From Rhizobiaceae bacterium (GTDB lineage Bacteria; Pseudomonadota; Alphaproteobacteria; Rhizobiales; Rhizobiaceae): a stretch of 64,000 nt of DNA. The stretch covers positions 62,001 to 126,000 of the forward strand of contig JANQMU010000118.1 in assembly GCA_028279875.1 (NCBI GenBank). Direction: 5' to 3'. The notes below the pieces were generated by a model that searched no databases, was not told the DNA's origin, and worked only from the letters and a program-made list of their open reading frames with translations. The position numbers and the translations under genes were made by a program. Positions 50,217 to 60,407 of this stretch are shown in pieces; position 1 is the first letter of the stretch; each line of letters opens with the position of its first letter.

Positions 50217-50606
50217 ATGAAGTTCGGCTATGTTATCTTGTATGTGCCCGATGTGAAGCGATCCATGGCGTTTTACGAAGCGGCCTTCGGGCTTGAGCAG
50301 GGATTTATCCATGACAGCGGAACCTATGGGGAAATGGCGACCGGAAACACCAAGCTGGCATTTGCCGCTGAAAGTCTTGCGGAGAGCCATGGATTTGCAA
50401 TTCGCCGCCAGACCCCGGATGAAAAACCGGCCGCATTTGAAATTGCACTGGTTGCCGATGATGTGGCGGCCGCCTATCGCCTGGCGCTGGAAAAGGGCGC
50501 GCGCGCCCTTGCCGAACCGAAGGAAATGCCTTGGGGGCAATGGGTGTCCTATGTCGCGGATTTGAACGGCTTTACCGTTGAAATCTGCTCGGAAATCAAG
50601 GCTTGA
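50217..50606 (+). CDS. VOC-family (glyoxalase/bleomycin resistance) protein
   Basis: A 129-residue vicinal-oxygen-chelate protein with two beta-alpha-beta-beta-beta modules (K-F-G-Y-V-I-L-Y-V-P-D-V, then F-E-I-A-L-V-A-D-D-V). The metal ligand set of true glyoxalase I is not complete: the first position is Tyr in F-G-Y, where a His is common, although the final Glu (V-E-I-C) is present. Substrate unknown. GGAGAGG precedes the start, and it is followed by a TfoX-domain gene 37 bases on. Confidence 0.88.
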   Translation: MKFGYVILYVPDVKRSMAFYEAAFGLEQGFIHDSGTYGEMATGNTKLAFAAESLAESHGFAIRRQTPDEKPAAFEIALVADDVAAAYRLALEKGARALAEPKEMPWGQWVSYVADLNGFTVEICSEIKA

Positions 50607-50643
50607 TTGTCAATGGGACATGAAGCTTTCGGAGAATATTGTC

Positions 50644-50958
50644 ATGGACAATGAAGCAATACACGACATGTTCGTTGCGCTCGGGCCGGTCACCATCAAG
50701 CGGATGTTCGGCGGCAAGGGCATCTATCATCAGGGGAAGATCCTGGCCCTGGAAGTCGATGGCGAAATCCTGCTGAAGGCCGATGATACGAGCGCTCCCG
50801 AATTTGAAGCGGCCGGATCCCGGCCATGGGTCTATTCGGGCAAGAGCAAACCGGTCAAAATGCCCTATTGGTCGATACCGGATGCGGCGCTTGACGATCC
50901 GGACGAACTGGCGAAGTGGGTCAGGCTGGCATACGCGGCCGCGTTGCGCGCCAAATAG
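50644..50958 (+). CDS. TfoX N-terminal-domain protein
   Basis: A 104-residue protein with the TfoX_N domain: M-F-V-A-L-G-P-V-T-I-K-R-M-F-G-G-K-G-I-Y and V-D-G-E-I-L-L-K-A-D. TfoX/Sxy proteins regulate competence in gammaproteobacteria, but this short single-domain version is common in alphaproteobacteria without a known role. I start at 50644 with GGAGA upstream. It follows the VOC gene and converges with the helicase gene. Confidence 0.87.
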   Translation: MDNEAIHDMFVALGPVTIKRMFGGKGIYHQGKILALEVDGEILLKADDTSAPEFEAAGSRPWVYSGKSKPVKMPYWSIPDAALDDPDELAKWVRLAYAAALRAK

Positions 50959-50982
50959 GGCGGTGGTCCGACGGAACGGCTC

Positions 50983-52416
50983 TCAGTGCTTTGCGCCGAT
51001 CATCATGAATGCGGGGATTTCGTCGCCGAAGCCGATGGGAGTCGGTGTATCATCGTAGTCGCGGCCACGTCTTCCACGCTTGTTGCTGTTGTCGTTGGTG
51101 GCGGTTTTGGCGGGTGGTTTTTCGGCGCGCTTGTCCGGGCTCGGAGCTGCCGCATCGCCCGTTTCCTTTTTCCCCTGCCGGGCCCTGGCGGTGCGGCGGG
51201 ACCGGGTCTTCGGCTTTTCCTCATCCGTTTCATCGACGGCGGCCGGTTCGCCGTCCTGCCAGGCAATCTCCTGGCCGATCAGCGTTTCGATAGCCTGGAC
51301 GAATTTCGCCTCACGGCGGGTTACCAGCGTAAAGGACGCCCCGGACTTTCCGGCGCGGCCGGTCCGGCCGATCCGGTGGACATAATCCTCGGCGTGAATG
51401 GGAACATCGAAATTGATTACATGGCTGACATCGGGAATATCCAGGCCGCGGGCGGCGACATCCGAGGCGACGAGCAGCTGGATCTTTCCGTCCCTGAAGT
51501 TCTGCAACATCGCCATGCGGGCGCGCTGATCCATGTCTCCATGCAGGGCGCCGACGGAAAATTCGTGGCGCTCGAGTGACCGGAACAGGTCCGACACATC
51601 GCGTTTGCGGTTGCAGAAGATAATGGCGTTCTTCAACTCGGTCTGGGTGCGGATCAGGTTGCGCAACGACTCGCGCTTTTCATAGTCTTTTGACGGCACC
51701 GCGATGAGGCGCTGAACCACCGTCTTGGCGGTCGTCGACGGCGGTGCCACCTTGACCTCCTCGGGGTTCTGCAGGAAGCGGTCCGCGAGCTTTTGAATCT
51801 CCGCCGGCATGGTGGCCGAGAAAAACAGGGTCTGACGCGTAAACGGGATCAGCTTGGCAATGCGTTCGATATCGGGGATGAAGCCCATATCGAGCATGCG
51901 GTCAGCCTCGTCGATGACGAAAATCTCGACACCCGTCAACAGCAGTTTGCCGCGCTCGTGATGGTCGAGGAGGCGTCCGGGCGTCGCGATCAGAACGTCG
52001 GCGCCGCGCTCGAGCTTGCGATCCTGCTCCTCGAAGGAAACGCCGCCGATCAGGAGGGCAATGTTCAGCTTGTGGTATTTGCCGTAGTTGACGAAATTCT
52101 CTTCGACCTGTGCCGCCAGCTCACGGGTCGGCTCGAGAATCAGGGTGCGGGGCATTCTTGCCCGGGCGCGACCCTTTTCGAGCTTGGTCAGCATCGGCAG
52201 AACAAAGGAAGCGGTTTTCCCGGTCCCGGTCTGGGCGATCCCCAGGATATCGCGGCGCGCGAGAGCAGGGGGGATGGCGCCTTCCTGAATCGGTGTCGGT
52301 GTCGTGTATCCGGCGTCTTCAACAGCCGAAAGCACTTTCTGGCTCAAGCCAAGATCAGAGAATGTTACCAAAGGGAGCGTCGTTCCGTTAATCGATCGGT
52401 TAACCGTAGGCGCCAC
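50983..52416 (-). CDS. DEAD-box RNA helicase (RhlE-like)
   Basis: A 477-residue ATP-dependent RNA helicase. Q motif (T-P-I-Q), motif I (A-Q-T-G-T-G-K-T), motif II (D-E-A-D), motif III (S-A-T), motif V (A-R-G-L-D-I) and motif VI (H-R-I-G-R-T-G-R) are all present. A C-terminal basic, Lys/Arg-rich tail of about 100 residues is typical of RhlE-type proteins in ribosome assembly or cold adaptation. The start is uncertain: GTG at 52416 is the longest, but the conserved region begins about 17 residues later. Confidence 0.93.
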   Translation of the reverse strand: MAPTVNRSINGTTLPLVTFSDLGLSQKVLSAVEDAGYTTPTPIQEGAIPPALARRDILGIAQTGTGKTASFVLPMLTKLEKGRARARMPRTLILEPTRELAAQVEENFVNYGKYHKLNIALLIGGVSFEEQDRKLERGADVLIATPGRLLDHHERGKLLLTGVEIFVIDEADRMLDMGFIPDIERIAKLIPFTRQTLFFSATMPAEIQKLADRFLQNPEEVKVAPPSTTAKTVVQRLIAVPSKDYEKRESLRNLIRTQTELKNAIIFCNRKRDVSDLFRSLERHEFSVGALHGDMDQRARMAMLQNFRDGKIQLLVASDVAARGLDIPDVSHVINFDVPIHAEDYVHRIGRTGRAGKSGASFTLVTRREAKFVQAIETLIGQEIAWQDGEPAAVDETDEEKPKTRSRRTARARQGKKETGDAAAPSPDKRAEKPPAKTATNDNSNKRGRRGRDYDDTPTPIGFGDEIPAFMMIGAKH

Positions 52417-52620
52417 ATCCGCGCCTGTATTGAGCCCCGACTAGTCCGATCGTCCCGCCAAGTCAAGAAAATCGGGGAATTTGGGCTGCTTCGACATCAA
52501 ATGTGGGCGTTTTAGGGCAATTACAGTTAATTACCAATTGTTAACGGTATGATGACAGGAGCCCCGGATTTTTCCGTGTTTGGCACATAGGATTGAAGGA
52601 GATTGAAGGGTTCCCGCTGC

Positions 52621-53892
52621 CTAAAGCAGGGGACGAAGCTTTTCGCCGGCCTTGAGAAAACGCATTGGGTTGATGGCCTTGTTGTTATAGCGAACCTCAT
52701 AGTGAAGATGGGGACCGGTGGATCGGCCTGTGCTGCCAGCGGCGCCGATCTTTGCGCCCGGCTCCACGGTCTGGCCGACCTTCACGTCAATGCGCGACAG
52801 ATGGGCATAGCGTGTCCTGAAACCATGGCCGTGATCGATCTCGACCATCTTTCCGTAGCCGCCCTGACGCCCGGCCTTTCTGACGACGCCCGACCCGGTG
52901 GCCTGGATGGCCTGTCCGTAACGGGTCCTGAAATCAATTCCGGCGTGATGAGCCATCCTTTTAAGGAAAGGGTCGCGGCGTTTGCCGAAATAGCTGGAAA
53001 TGGCGTGATTGGGGGCCGGGTTGCCCACCGGCATCTTGCGCGCCTGGCTGCGGGCCTTTTCCAGGCGCTGCAGCGCCGTGCCGAGTTCATCAAGCGAGGA
53101 ATCAAATTCGGTAGGGTTCTCCGGGTTGATGAACGGCCCGCCGATTCCGGTGTCGGTTTCGACCGGGATACCTGTCTTGTGGAGAATCGTGTTGATCGTT
53201 TCCGCGGTCTGATAGGCGTTCGAGGTCAGGCTGTGGATATGGTTTGCCTGTTCCCGCTCCATGGTGTGCAGCGATGTCAGCAGTTCTTCAAATATCCGGT
53301 CCGCCCGCTGTCCTGCCGGAACCTTGACCGGCGCATAGGCGAGGCCATTGCCGCGCAGGCCCAGGGATGCCACGGCGAGAGTCTGACCGGTCTCAGGTCT
53401 GGTGATCTCAGCCCTTTGCTGTTCTGACGATGTGCCGCGATTCACCGGTTTTGCCCGGGGCACCGGTATTCTCGCCGGGACGAAGTTCACGACATCGGCG
53501 TTTTCGAGCAGCAGTCCGAGGCGGCCGTGCCGGTTGCTGAGGCGCGCCTGCTGCTGCATCAGTTCGGCCATGCGCCCCTCCATCATCTGCTGATCGAGCA
53601 ATTGCCGGCTGGTAATGCTGTCGACCTGCGAGCGGAGCATGGCGATGCGATCCTCATAGGCATGCTGGATGCGGGCCTGGCGGGCCATTGCGGCGCCGAT
53701 CAGATCATCGCGCAGGACAAGGTAGGTCGTCGCCATCAGATAGCCGATTGCCATGACGGCAAGAAAACTGGCGGCCAGGCCGAACACCCAGGGATGGATG
53801 GTCCAATGACGGATGTGGTCGCCACTTGCCAGGATGATAGTGTGCTGCTTCTTGCGCCTGCCAAATACGCGGCTCACGGAACCTTGTGACAC
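52621..53892 (-). CDS. M23-family metallopeptidase, membrane-anchored
   Basis: A 423-residue protein with a cytoplasmic N-terminus, one membrane helix (F-G-L-A-A-S-F-L-A-V-M-A-I-G-Y-L-M), a coiled coil (about 70-130), a linker and a LytM/M23 domain. Zinc ligands are present: H-A-G-I-D (His, Asp) and H-L-H-Y-E (His), with R-Y-A-H as the other His. So, unlike the lipoprotein at 18138, it should be an active endopeptidase acting on peptidoglycan crosslinks. Confidence 0.92.
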   Translation of the reverse strand: MSQGSVSRVFGRRKKQHTIILASGDHIRHWTIHPWVFGLAASFLAVMAIGYLMATTYLVLRDDLIGAAMARQARIQHAYEDRIAMLRSQVDSITSRQLLDQQMMEGRMAELMQQQARLSNRHGRLGLLLENADVVNFVPARIPVPRAKPVNRGTSSEQQRAEITRPETGQTLAVASLGLRGNGLAYAPVKVPAGQRADRIFEELLTSLHTMEREQANHIHSLTSNAYQTAETINTILHKTGIPVETDTGIGGPFINPENPTEFDSSLDELGTALQRLEKARSQARKMPVGNPAPNHAISSYFGKRRDPFLKRMAHHAGIDFRTRYGQAIQATGSGVVRKAGRQGGYGKMVEIDHGHGFRTRYAHLSRIDVKVGQTVEPGAKIGAAGSTGRSTGPHLHYEVRYNNKAINPMRFLKAGEKLRPLL

Positions 53893-53985
53893 GATATTCT
53901 CCCGGCAAAATCAGACTCAACAACTGGACGTATTAGACTCTGTTAAGGTTAACAAAGCTTTGAACTGCGGCTGTGCGCCGTCATG

Positions 53986-54813
53986 TCACGATGCGTTGGC
54001 TGATGTCAGATTGCGGTAGAATGAGGGGGTGAGGCCGGCTTCGGCGCGGGCGAGGTCGTTGAACGGGGCCTTCATCTGGCCGCGGAAATTGGCACGTACC
54101 AATTGTTTGAACGCGGCTTCGGGGTTTCTGCCGTGCCGATGGCACAGGAACCGGAACCACTTGGCGCCCACCGCGACGTGTTTCTTCTCGTCATTGTAGA
54201 TGATGTCGAGAATGTCGGCGCTTTCAAAGTCGCCGGTATCGCGCATTTTGCGCTGCAGGGACGGGGTGACGTCCAGGCCGCGCGCTTCAAGAATGAGCGG
54301 CACCACCGCCAGACGGGCGACGAGATCGTTGCGCGTATCATGCGCCGCCTGCCAAAGGCCGTCATGGGCGGGAAGATCACCATATTCGGCGCCCAGCGCC
54401 CGAAGACGGTCGCGGATCAGCCGGAAGTGCTTGGCCTCCTCAAAGGCGACCTGCATCCAGCCGTCGAAGAAGGAGCGCGGGACCGGTTCATCGGCGAACC
54501 GGGCGACGATATCAAGCGCCAGATCGATGGCGTTGAGCTCGATATGGGCCAGGGCATGCAGCAGTGCGATTCGACCGGCCGGCGTGTTCAGATTGCGCTT
54601 CTTGACCATGCGCGGCGGCAGCAGCGGCGGCCGGTCCGGCCGTCCCGGGCGCGCCGGCAGCGGCGGATCGAGTGGCGAGCGCAGGGAGATGGTGCGTGCC
54701 GCCCATCGGCGCGCTGCTGCCTGTGTGAGATCAGTCTTGCGGTTCAGGTCCGCCGCGCCGATGGCTTCGGCCGCCCCGGCTCGCAAGGTGGTGAAACCAG
54801 GCGTCGAAGCCAT
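53986..54813 (-). CDS. DUF455-family ferritin-like protein
   Basis: A 275-residue helical protein with the DUF455 segments H-I-E-L-N-A-I-D-L-A-L-D, F-E-E-A-K-H-F and N-D-E-K-K-H-V-A-V-G. The paired E-x-x-H motifs are those of a ferritin-like diiron fold. Function unknown. I start at 54813, where family similarity begins; the frame is open to 54921 but would overlap bcp. It follows bcp closely on the same strand. Confidence 0.87.
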   Translation of the reverse strand: MASTPGFTTLRAGAAEAIGAADLNRKTDLTQAAARRWAARTISLRSPLDPPLPARPGRPDRPPLLPPRMVKKRNLNTPAGRIALLHALAHIELNAIDLALDIVARFADEPVPRSFFDGWMQVAFEEAKHFRLIRDRLRALGAEYGDLPAHDGLWQAAHDTRNDLVARLAVVPLILEARGLDVTPSLQRKMRDTGDFESADILDIIYNDEKKHVAVGAKWFRFLCHRHGRNPEAAFKQLVRANFRGQMKAPFNDLARAEAGLTPSFYRNLTSANAS

Positions 54814-54832
54814 GTCCGCAGACCGTCCGGTG

Positions 54833-55297
54833 TCAGCCGGTGACGGCTTCGAGGACGGCTTCGGCGTGGCCCGGAACCTTGACCTTGCGCCAGACCTTCT
54901 CGATCTTTCCGGCCGCGTCAATCAGGAAGGTCGACCGTTCGACGCCCATATATTTGCGGCCATACATGCTTTTTTCGGCCCACACGCCATAGGCTTCCAG
55001 CGTTGCCTTTTCCTCGTCCGATGCCAACGCCACCTTGAGATCGTGCTTGGCGATGAATTTGTCATGCTTGGCGACACTGTCGGGCGACATGCCCAGTATC
55101 GCCGCATTTGCCGCGTCGAATTGCGGCAGCAGAGCACTGAACGCGTTCGCCTCGGCCGTGCAGCCGCTGGTGTCGTCTTTCGGGTAGAAGAAGAGTACAA
55201 GCTTGCGGCCTGCATAGTCCGAGAGCGCCACAGATTTGCCGCCATCGCGGGGGAGGTTGAAATCCGGGGCGTCCATGCCTTCCGCAAGAGCTGTCAT
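54833..55297 (-). CDS. bcp: Peroxiredoxin Bcp/PrxQ (thiol peroxidase)
   Basis: A 154-residue peroxiredoxin reducing hydrogen and alkyl peroxides. The peroxidatic Cys is in K-D-D-T-S-G-C-T-A-E-A. The partner Cys of classic PrxQ, five residues later, is Asn, and no other Cys exists in the chain, so this is a 1-Cys form needing an external thiol. I start at 55297 with AAAGGAT upstream. Confidence 0.92.
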   Translation of the reverse strand: MTALAEGMDAPDFNLPRDGGKSVALSDYAGRKLVLFFYPKDDTSGCTAEANAFSALLPQFDAANAAILGMSPDSVAKHDKFIAKHDLKVALASDEEKATLEAYGVWAEKSMYGRKYMGVERSTFLIDAAGKIEKVWRKVKVPGHAEAVLEAVTG

Positions 55298-55437
55298 TGT
55301 GCGTATCCTTTCATGATAATGTGGGCTTTCATCGATGCTGGCGTGGTATATATAAGTTCCAAGTGAATCGTCCATGGTCCTTGGCCGGGAAGACCGGCAA
55401 AATCTGGATCAATGCAGCGGGAGCGGTTTGTCGATAG

Positions 55438-58400
55438 ATGACAGTTGACGGCGGCGACAACAATTCCGAAAGGGCCGGACGTCTGACAGCGTTGCATTCC
55501 ATGCCATCAGCGAATGCCATAGATCCGATTGTCGTGAACACGCCGCGCCCTGGCGGGCCCTTCTGGCGTCTCGCTCGGCTGTCGGTCATGCTCAGCGCCG
55601 GGCTGCTCGTCATCGTGCTCACCATATTCGTGTTGATCGAAGCCGGTGTCGGCGACGGCCCGCTGGCGAACCGGGCGCAGGCGCTGCTGCAAAATGCGGT
55701 TGGCGAGGACTTCGTCGCAGAAATCGAAGGCGCGGGTTTGCGGCTGGCCCGTGGCGGCCGGATGGCGATCGTCGCGCACGGCGTTCGCCTTTACCGCAAG
55801 AATGGCGGTGGCGAAGCCGTCAGCGCCCTGTCCGTGAAGATCGCGCTGCACGCTTTACCGCTCCTGTCAGGACAGATCAGCGTGTCGCATATCGAAATCG
55901 ATGGCGGCTTTGTCGATCTGGCCCATATGGGGACGGACGAGATGACGGGCGATCTTTCGAATGACCGGGCCCTGTTCAAGATTACCGATATAGACAACAG
56001 GCTGGACCAGGCCTTTGACGGGCTGCGAACCATTGCGACGGTGATGGAACAGCGTGGAACCCGGCGGATCATCCTGAAGGATGCCATCATCACCGGCCTT
56101 GGCGCGAGCGGCTCCGCCACCGAGGACAAATCCGTGCGGCGGGAGATCGACATTAAATCGGCTGAAATCGTCGAAAGCCCGGCGACCGGCCTGGACGTTG
56201 CCGCAAAGATTGTCTTCGGTGGCCAGGATATCGGGATCGATCTGCAGATCCGTCCCGGCGAGGATGGTGGCGGACAGACGATCAGCAGCCATATCTCGGG
56301 CGTCAAGATCGGCAGCATGATTCGCGAATTCACCGGCGATCCGCGCCGCAAATTTCGTCTCGAAAGCAGTGCGGAAATCGATCTCAGTGCAACGGAACGG
56401 ACGGCCGACACACCTTCGGGCATCAAGGCCGATCTGCACCTGAGCTCCGGCGAACTCTTTATGGACGGCGTTGCGGCGGAACTCGGACGCAGCACCATCC
56501 ATATCGCGCTCGATCATGATCGCAAGTCCCTTGAGATCCTGCCGTCACGGCTGAAAATCGGCGCCTCGTCCTACAGCTTCAATGGCGGCCTCATCGACCT
56601 TGAAAACCTGCCGGGGCAGGGCGAGGAAGGCTATGGCATCGATCTGCTGGTGGATGACGGGCTGGTGGCTCCGACCGACTCGAGCGAACCGCCGGTCAGG
56701 GTCAAGATGAAAGCGTTCGCGCGCTATGTGAAACGCGAAAACCGTCTCTATGTGGATGACTTCATCGTTTCGGGCGCCCGCGGCACGATGTTCTCATCCG
56801 CCAGCATCCAGTTCGCCGATACCAGTCCCGAGGTCAGTTTCGTTGCCAATATCGAGAAGATGGACACCGGCACCGTCAAGCAGCTCTGGCCCTACTGGAT
56901 TGCAAAACAGGCACGCAACTGGGTGCACCAGAATCTCTTCGGCGGAACCGTCAGCAACGGATCGATCCGTGTGTTCATCCCCGAGGGCCGGATGGCGACG
57001 GGCCTGCCCAATTCCCTCAATCTCGATCAGAACCAGCTCCAGGTTGCCTTCAACATGCGCAATGCGCGTTTTGATGTCGCCGGAGACATCCCGCCCGTCC
57101 GTGATGCCGTCGGGGTGCTTGAATTGCGTGGCCAGCGACTTGATCTGAAGATCGATGAAGGCACGGCCTATTTCCCGACCGGGCGCACGGTGGAGATTTC
57201 GAACGGCTTCTTTGAAATCCCACTCACCAATGCGCGCCCGCTTATGGCGCATCTGGACATCGATGTGTCAGGCGATGCCTCGGCGGTCGCCGAACTGGTG
57301 TCCTATCAGCCGATCAACGCACTGGAGCGCACGCCGTACAAGCCGGAGGATTTTGATGGCGCGGTCATGGCGAATGTGGATGTCACCTTCGGCCTTATCC
57401 AGTCTCAGAACCCGCCGGAACCCGATTGGAAGGTGGAACTCGACCTTGGCGGTGTGAATGTCGGACCGCTCATTGACGGCGTCAAGGTGACGGACGCCGA
57501 GGGAAAGATGTTCGTCGACCCTGAGAAGATGGTGTTTGACACGGGGGCCTCGCTGAACGGCATTTCGGGACATCTGAATTTCACCGAGCCGCTCAGCACC
57601 GAGGAGGTGCGGGATCCGGACCGGGTTGTGCATATGACCATGGACAATAAGGACCGGGCGACCGTTTCGGCTCAGCTCAACGAATTCATCGATGGCACCA
57701 TCGATGTGACGGCCCGGCTTCACGGTAACGGCCGGCAGAGCGTCACGGCGGATCTGACGCGTGCGCGCCTCCTGTTGCCCTGGATCGGCTGGTCGAAGGG
57801 CAGGAACATCAAGGCCGATGCGACCTTCACGATGACCCTGTCACCCGACGGCGAGGCCAGCAGCGCTGGCGGCGGATCGGCATTGCCCGACAGAATTGAC
57901 ATCGATGATCTCGTCATTACCGGCGAAGGGTTTTCCCTTCGCGGCAAGTTGCGCTTCGACAAGGGCGAACTGATGTCGGCGGATATCAGCCGTGCGACAT
58001 TGAACCGAAACGACAATTTTGCCGTCAAGATCGTTCGGCACGGTGCGGCCTATCGGATCGACGTCACCGGCAAGGCGGTCGATCTGCGCTCGTCAATCAA
58101 GGAGTTTCTGTCGGAAAGCGGTGGCGGCGGCGGTGTCGAGGAGACGAGCACCAGGGTCGACATCACCGTCGAGGCGGCGCGGGCCATCGGGTTCGGCAAT
58201 GAGGTGCTTAACGGGTTCAACATGAAATATAGCGGCCGCGGCAGCACCATATTTGCGCTCGATCTGACGGCAAAGACCGAAGGCGGAAAAACGGTTCTGG
58301 CCCGCAGCACCCGCGACGAGGGCGGCAATACGCTGACCCTGAACAGCGGCGATGCCGGCGTCACCGCACGGTTTCTGGATCTGTATGACCATATCGAGGG

Positions 58401-58971
58401 CGGTACGCTGACCGCCGATCTCTTCAAGGCTGAAAACGGTCCGTATCTCGGAACCGTGGATATTCGCGACTTCGATGTCGCCGGCGAGGAGCGGCTGCAG
58501 TCGCTGGTGTCCAGCCGGCCGAATGGCGGGAGAAGCCTCAACGAGGCGGTCCGGCGCGACCTGCCGGTCGGCCATGTCCATTTCGACCATGCCTCGGCAT
58601 TTATCGACAAGGGGCCGGGATATCTGCGCCTGAGTGACGGGATTGCACGCGGGCCCATCGTCGGGTTCGCCTATCAGGGCACGGTTTACGATTCGGATGG
58701 CGAGATGAACATCACCGGCACCTTCATGCCGGCCTATGGGCTGAACCGCATTTTCGGTGAAATTCCGATTCTCGGCGCCATTCTCGGCAATGGCCGGGAC
58801 CGGGGGCTGATCGGCATCACCTTCCGACTGACCGGAACCTTTGAGGATCCGAAGCTCGAGATCAATCCGATCTCCGTCATTGCGCCCGGTATCTTCCGCA
58901 ACATCTTCCAGTTTCAGCCGGCAGAGCCCAACCGGACCCGCAGGACCAATGCGACCGTGTCCGATCGGTAG
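55438..58971 (+). CDS. AsmA-like / DUF3971 envelope protein
   Basis: An 1177-residue protein with one N-terminal membrane helix (about 45-68) and a very long periplasmic beta-strand-rich region of the DUF3971/AsmA type. The C-terminal segment with G-P-I-V-G-F-A-Y-Q-G-T-V and I-F-G-E-I-P-I-L-G-A-I-L-G is the AsmA-2-like domain. Bacterial AsmA-like proteins such as YhdP form bridges that carry phospholipids between inner and outer membrane, so a similar role is inferred. It is divergent from bcp, and tyrS converges with it. Confidence 0.9.
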   Translation: MTVDGGDNNSERAGRLTALHSMPSANAIDPIVVNTPRPGGPFWRLARLSVMLSAGLLVIVLTIFVLIEAGVGDGPLANRAQALLQNAVGEDFVAEIEGAGLRLARGGRMAIVAHGVRLYRKNGGGEAVSALSVKIALHALPLLSGQISVSHIEIDGGFVDLAHMGTDEMTGDLSNDRALFKITDIDNRLDQAFDGLRTIATVMEQRGTRRIILKDAIITGLGASGSATEDKSVRREIDIKSAEIVESPATGLDVAAKIVFGGQDIGIDLQIRPGEDGGGQTISSHISGVKIGSMIREFTGDPRRKFRLESSAEIDLSATERTADTPSGIKADLHLSSGELFMDGVAAELGRSTIHIALDHDRKSLEILPSRLKIGASSYSFNGGLIDLENLPGQGEEGYGIDLLVDDGLVAPTDSSEPPVRVKMKAFARYVKRENRLYVDDFIVSGARGTMFSSASIQFADTSPEVSFVANIEKMDTGTVKQLWPYWIAKQARNWVHQNLFGGTVSNGSIRVFIPEGRMATGLPNSLNLDQNQLQVAFNMRNARFDVAGDIPPVRDAVGVLELRGQRLDLKIDEGTAYFPTGRTVEISNGFFEIPLTNARPLMAHLDIDVSGDASAVAELVSYQPINALERTPYKPEDFDGAVMANVDVTFGLIQSQNPPEPDWKVELDLGGVNVGPLIDGVKVTDAEGKMFVDPEKMVFDTGASLNGISGHLNFTEPLSTEEVRDPDRVVHMTMDNKDRATVSAQLNEFIDGTIDVTARLHGNGRQSVTADLTRARLLLPWIGWSKGRNIKADATFTMTLSPDGEASSAGGGSALPDRIDIDDLVITGEGFSLRGKLRFDKGELMSADISRATLNRNDNFAVKIVRHGAAYRIDVTGKAVDLRSSIKEFLSESGGGGGVEETSTRVDITVEAARAIGFGNEVLNGFNMKYSGRGSTIFALDLTAKTEGGKTVLARSTRDEGGNTLTLNSGDAGVTARFLDLYDHIEGGTLTADLFKAENGPYLGTVDIRDFDVAGEERLQSLVSSRPNGGRSLNEAVRRDLPVGHVHFDHASAFIDKGPGYLRLSDGIARGPIVGFAYQGTVYDSDGEMNITGTFMPAYGLNRIFGEIPILGAILGNGRDRGLIGITFRLTGTFEDPKLEINPISVIAPGIFRNIFQFQPAEPNRTRRTNATVSDR

Positions 58972-58994
58972 GCGCGGGTTGCCTGCGGATGCGG

Positions 58995-60248
58995 TCAGGC
59001 GGGACGAACGAGAACGTGCTTCTTCTTTCCCAATGACAGTTTGATGACGCCGTCATCGGTTGTGTCTGTGGTGGCGACAACCCGTTTCTCATCGGTGATC
59101 TGGCGATCGTTGATCCGGACCGCGCCACCCTTGACATGGCGGCGTGCTTCGCCGTTGGACGCGGCCAGTCCGGCCCTGACGAAGAGGGTCAGCAATCCGA
59201 CCCCGTCCTGGAGTTCGCCGGCCGGGATCGAGATGGACGGCAGGTTCTCGGCAAGGGCGCCTTCCTCGAATGTCTTGCGCGCCGTCTCGGCGGCGTCCTC
59301 GGCGGCGCTGCGGCCATGCAGCAGCGCCGTGACCTCGGTTGCCAGGATCTTCTTGACCTCGTTGATCTCGGAACCGCCAAGCGCCTGCAGGCGGTTGATC
59401 TCGTCCATGGGCAATGTCGTGTAGAGCTTCAGGAAGCGGATGACGTCATCGTCCTCGGTGTTGCGCCAATATTGCCAGAAATCGTAGACGCCCAGCAGAT
59501 CGGCATTGAGCCACACCGCGCCGGTCGCCGACTTGCCCATCTTGGCGCCGGAGGAGGTGGTCAGCAGCGGCGATGTCAGCGCGTAAAGCTGCGGCGTTCC
59601 CATCCGGTGTCCGAGATCGATGCCGTTGATGATGTTTCCCCACTGGTCGGAACCGCCCATCTGAAGCAGGCAGCCGAAGCGTTTGTTCAGCTCGACGAAA
59701 TCATAGGCCTGGAGGATCATGTAGTTGAATTCCAGAAACGACAGGGACTGTTCGCGATCGAGGCGCAGCTTGACCGAATCGAAGGACAGCATGCGGTTGA
59801 CCGAAAAATGACGACCGACATCGCGCAGGAACTCGACATATTGGATGCTCATCAGCCAATCGGCATTGTTGACCATCACGGCGTCTGTGCTGCCGTCGCC
59901 AAAGTCCAGATAGTGGGAGAAGCAGCGTTTTATGCCGGCCAGATTATCGTCGATGGTCTCCGGCGTCATCAGTTGCCGGGCTTCGTCCTTGAAGCTCGGG
60001 TCGCCGACCATTCCGGTGCCGCCGCCCATCAGGGTGATGGGCCGGTGTCCGGTCTTCTGGAACCAGTGCAGCATCATGATCTGCATCAGCGAGCCGACAT
60101 GCAGGCTGGATGCCGTCGGGTCGAAGCCGATATAGGCCGTCACCGTTTCGCCTTTCAGCAGCGCATCGAGCCCGGCATCGTCCGAGGTCTGATGGATGAA
60201 ACCGCGTTCGTGCAGGATGTGCAGGAAATCGGAGGTAAAGGACGGCAT
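58995..60248 (-). CDS. tyrS: Tyrosyl-tRNA synthetase
   Basis: A 417-residue class I synthetase. The HIGH-like motif is S-S-L-H-V-G-S-L (about residue 50), the KMSKS motif is K-M-G-K-S (about residue 235), and a C-terminal S4 RNA-binding domain follows (about 355-417). The length is typical. Confidence 0.96.
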   Translation of the reverse strand: MPSFTSDFLHILHERGFIHQTSDDAGLDALLKGETVTAYIGFDPTASSLHVGSLMQIMMLHWFQKTGHRPITLMGGGTGMVGDPSFKDEARQLMTPETIDDNLAGIKRCFSHYLDFGDGSTDAVMVNNADWLMSIQYVEFLRDVGRHFSVNRMLSFDSVKLRLDREQSLSFLEFNYMILQAYDFVELNKRFGCLLQMGGSDQWGNIINGIDLGHRMGTPQLYALTSPLLTTSSGAKMGKSATGAVWLNADLLGVYDFWQYWRNTEDDDVIRFLKLYTTLPMDEINRLQALGGSEINEVKKILATEVTALLHGRSAAEDAAETARKTFEEGALAENLPSISIPAGELQDGVGLLTLFVRAGLAASNGEARRHVKGGAVRINDRQITDEKRVVATTDTTDDGVIKLSLGKKKHVLVRPA

Positions 60249-60407
60249 GGTTTTTCTTTCTTTGCATTTGCCGGGGGCCGGCTCGGCGGGCGTGTATCAT
60301 CCTTTGCCGCAGAGATCACGCCATTTGTTTTGAGCAATCCATGATCAGGATCGATGGGATCGGATGACCGTGCCGGCCTGATCCTCGCAAAATCTGGCTT
60401 CGGCAGC

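Noticed and set aside
52527..52546. GTTAA...TTAAC repeat upstream of the helicase as a CtrA site
   Set aside because: The half-sites are ten bases apart, not seven, so it does not fit the CtrA consensus.
59136..60344. 402-codon frame antisense to tyrS
   Set aside because: tyrS is certain on the other strand; this frame is a codon-bias artefact.
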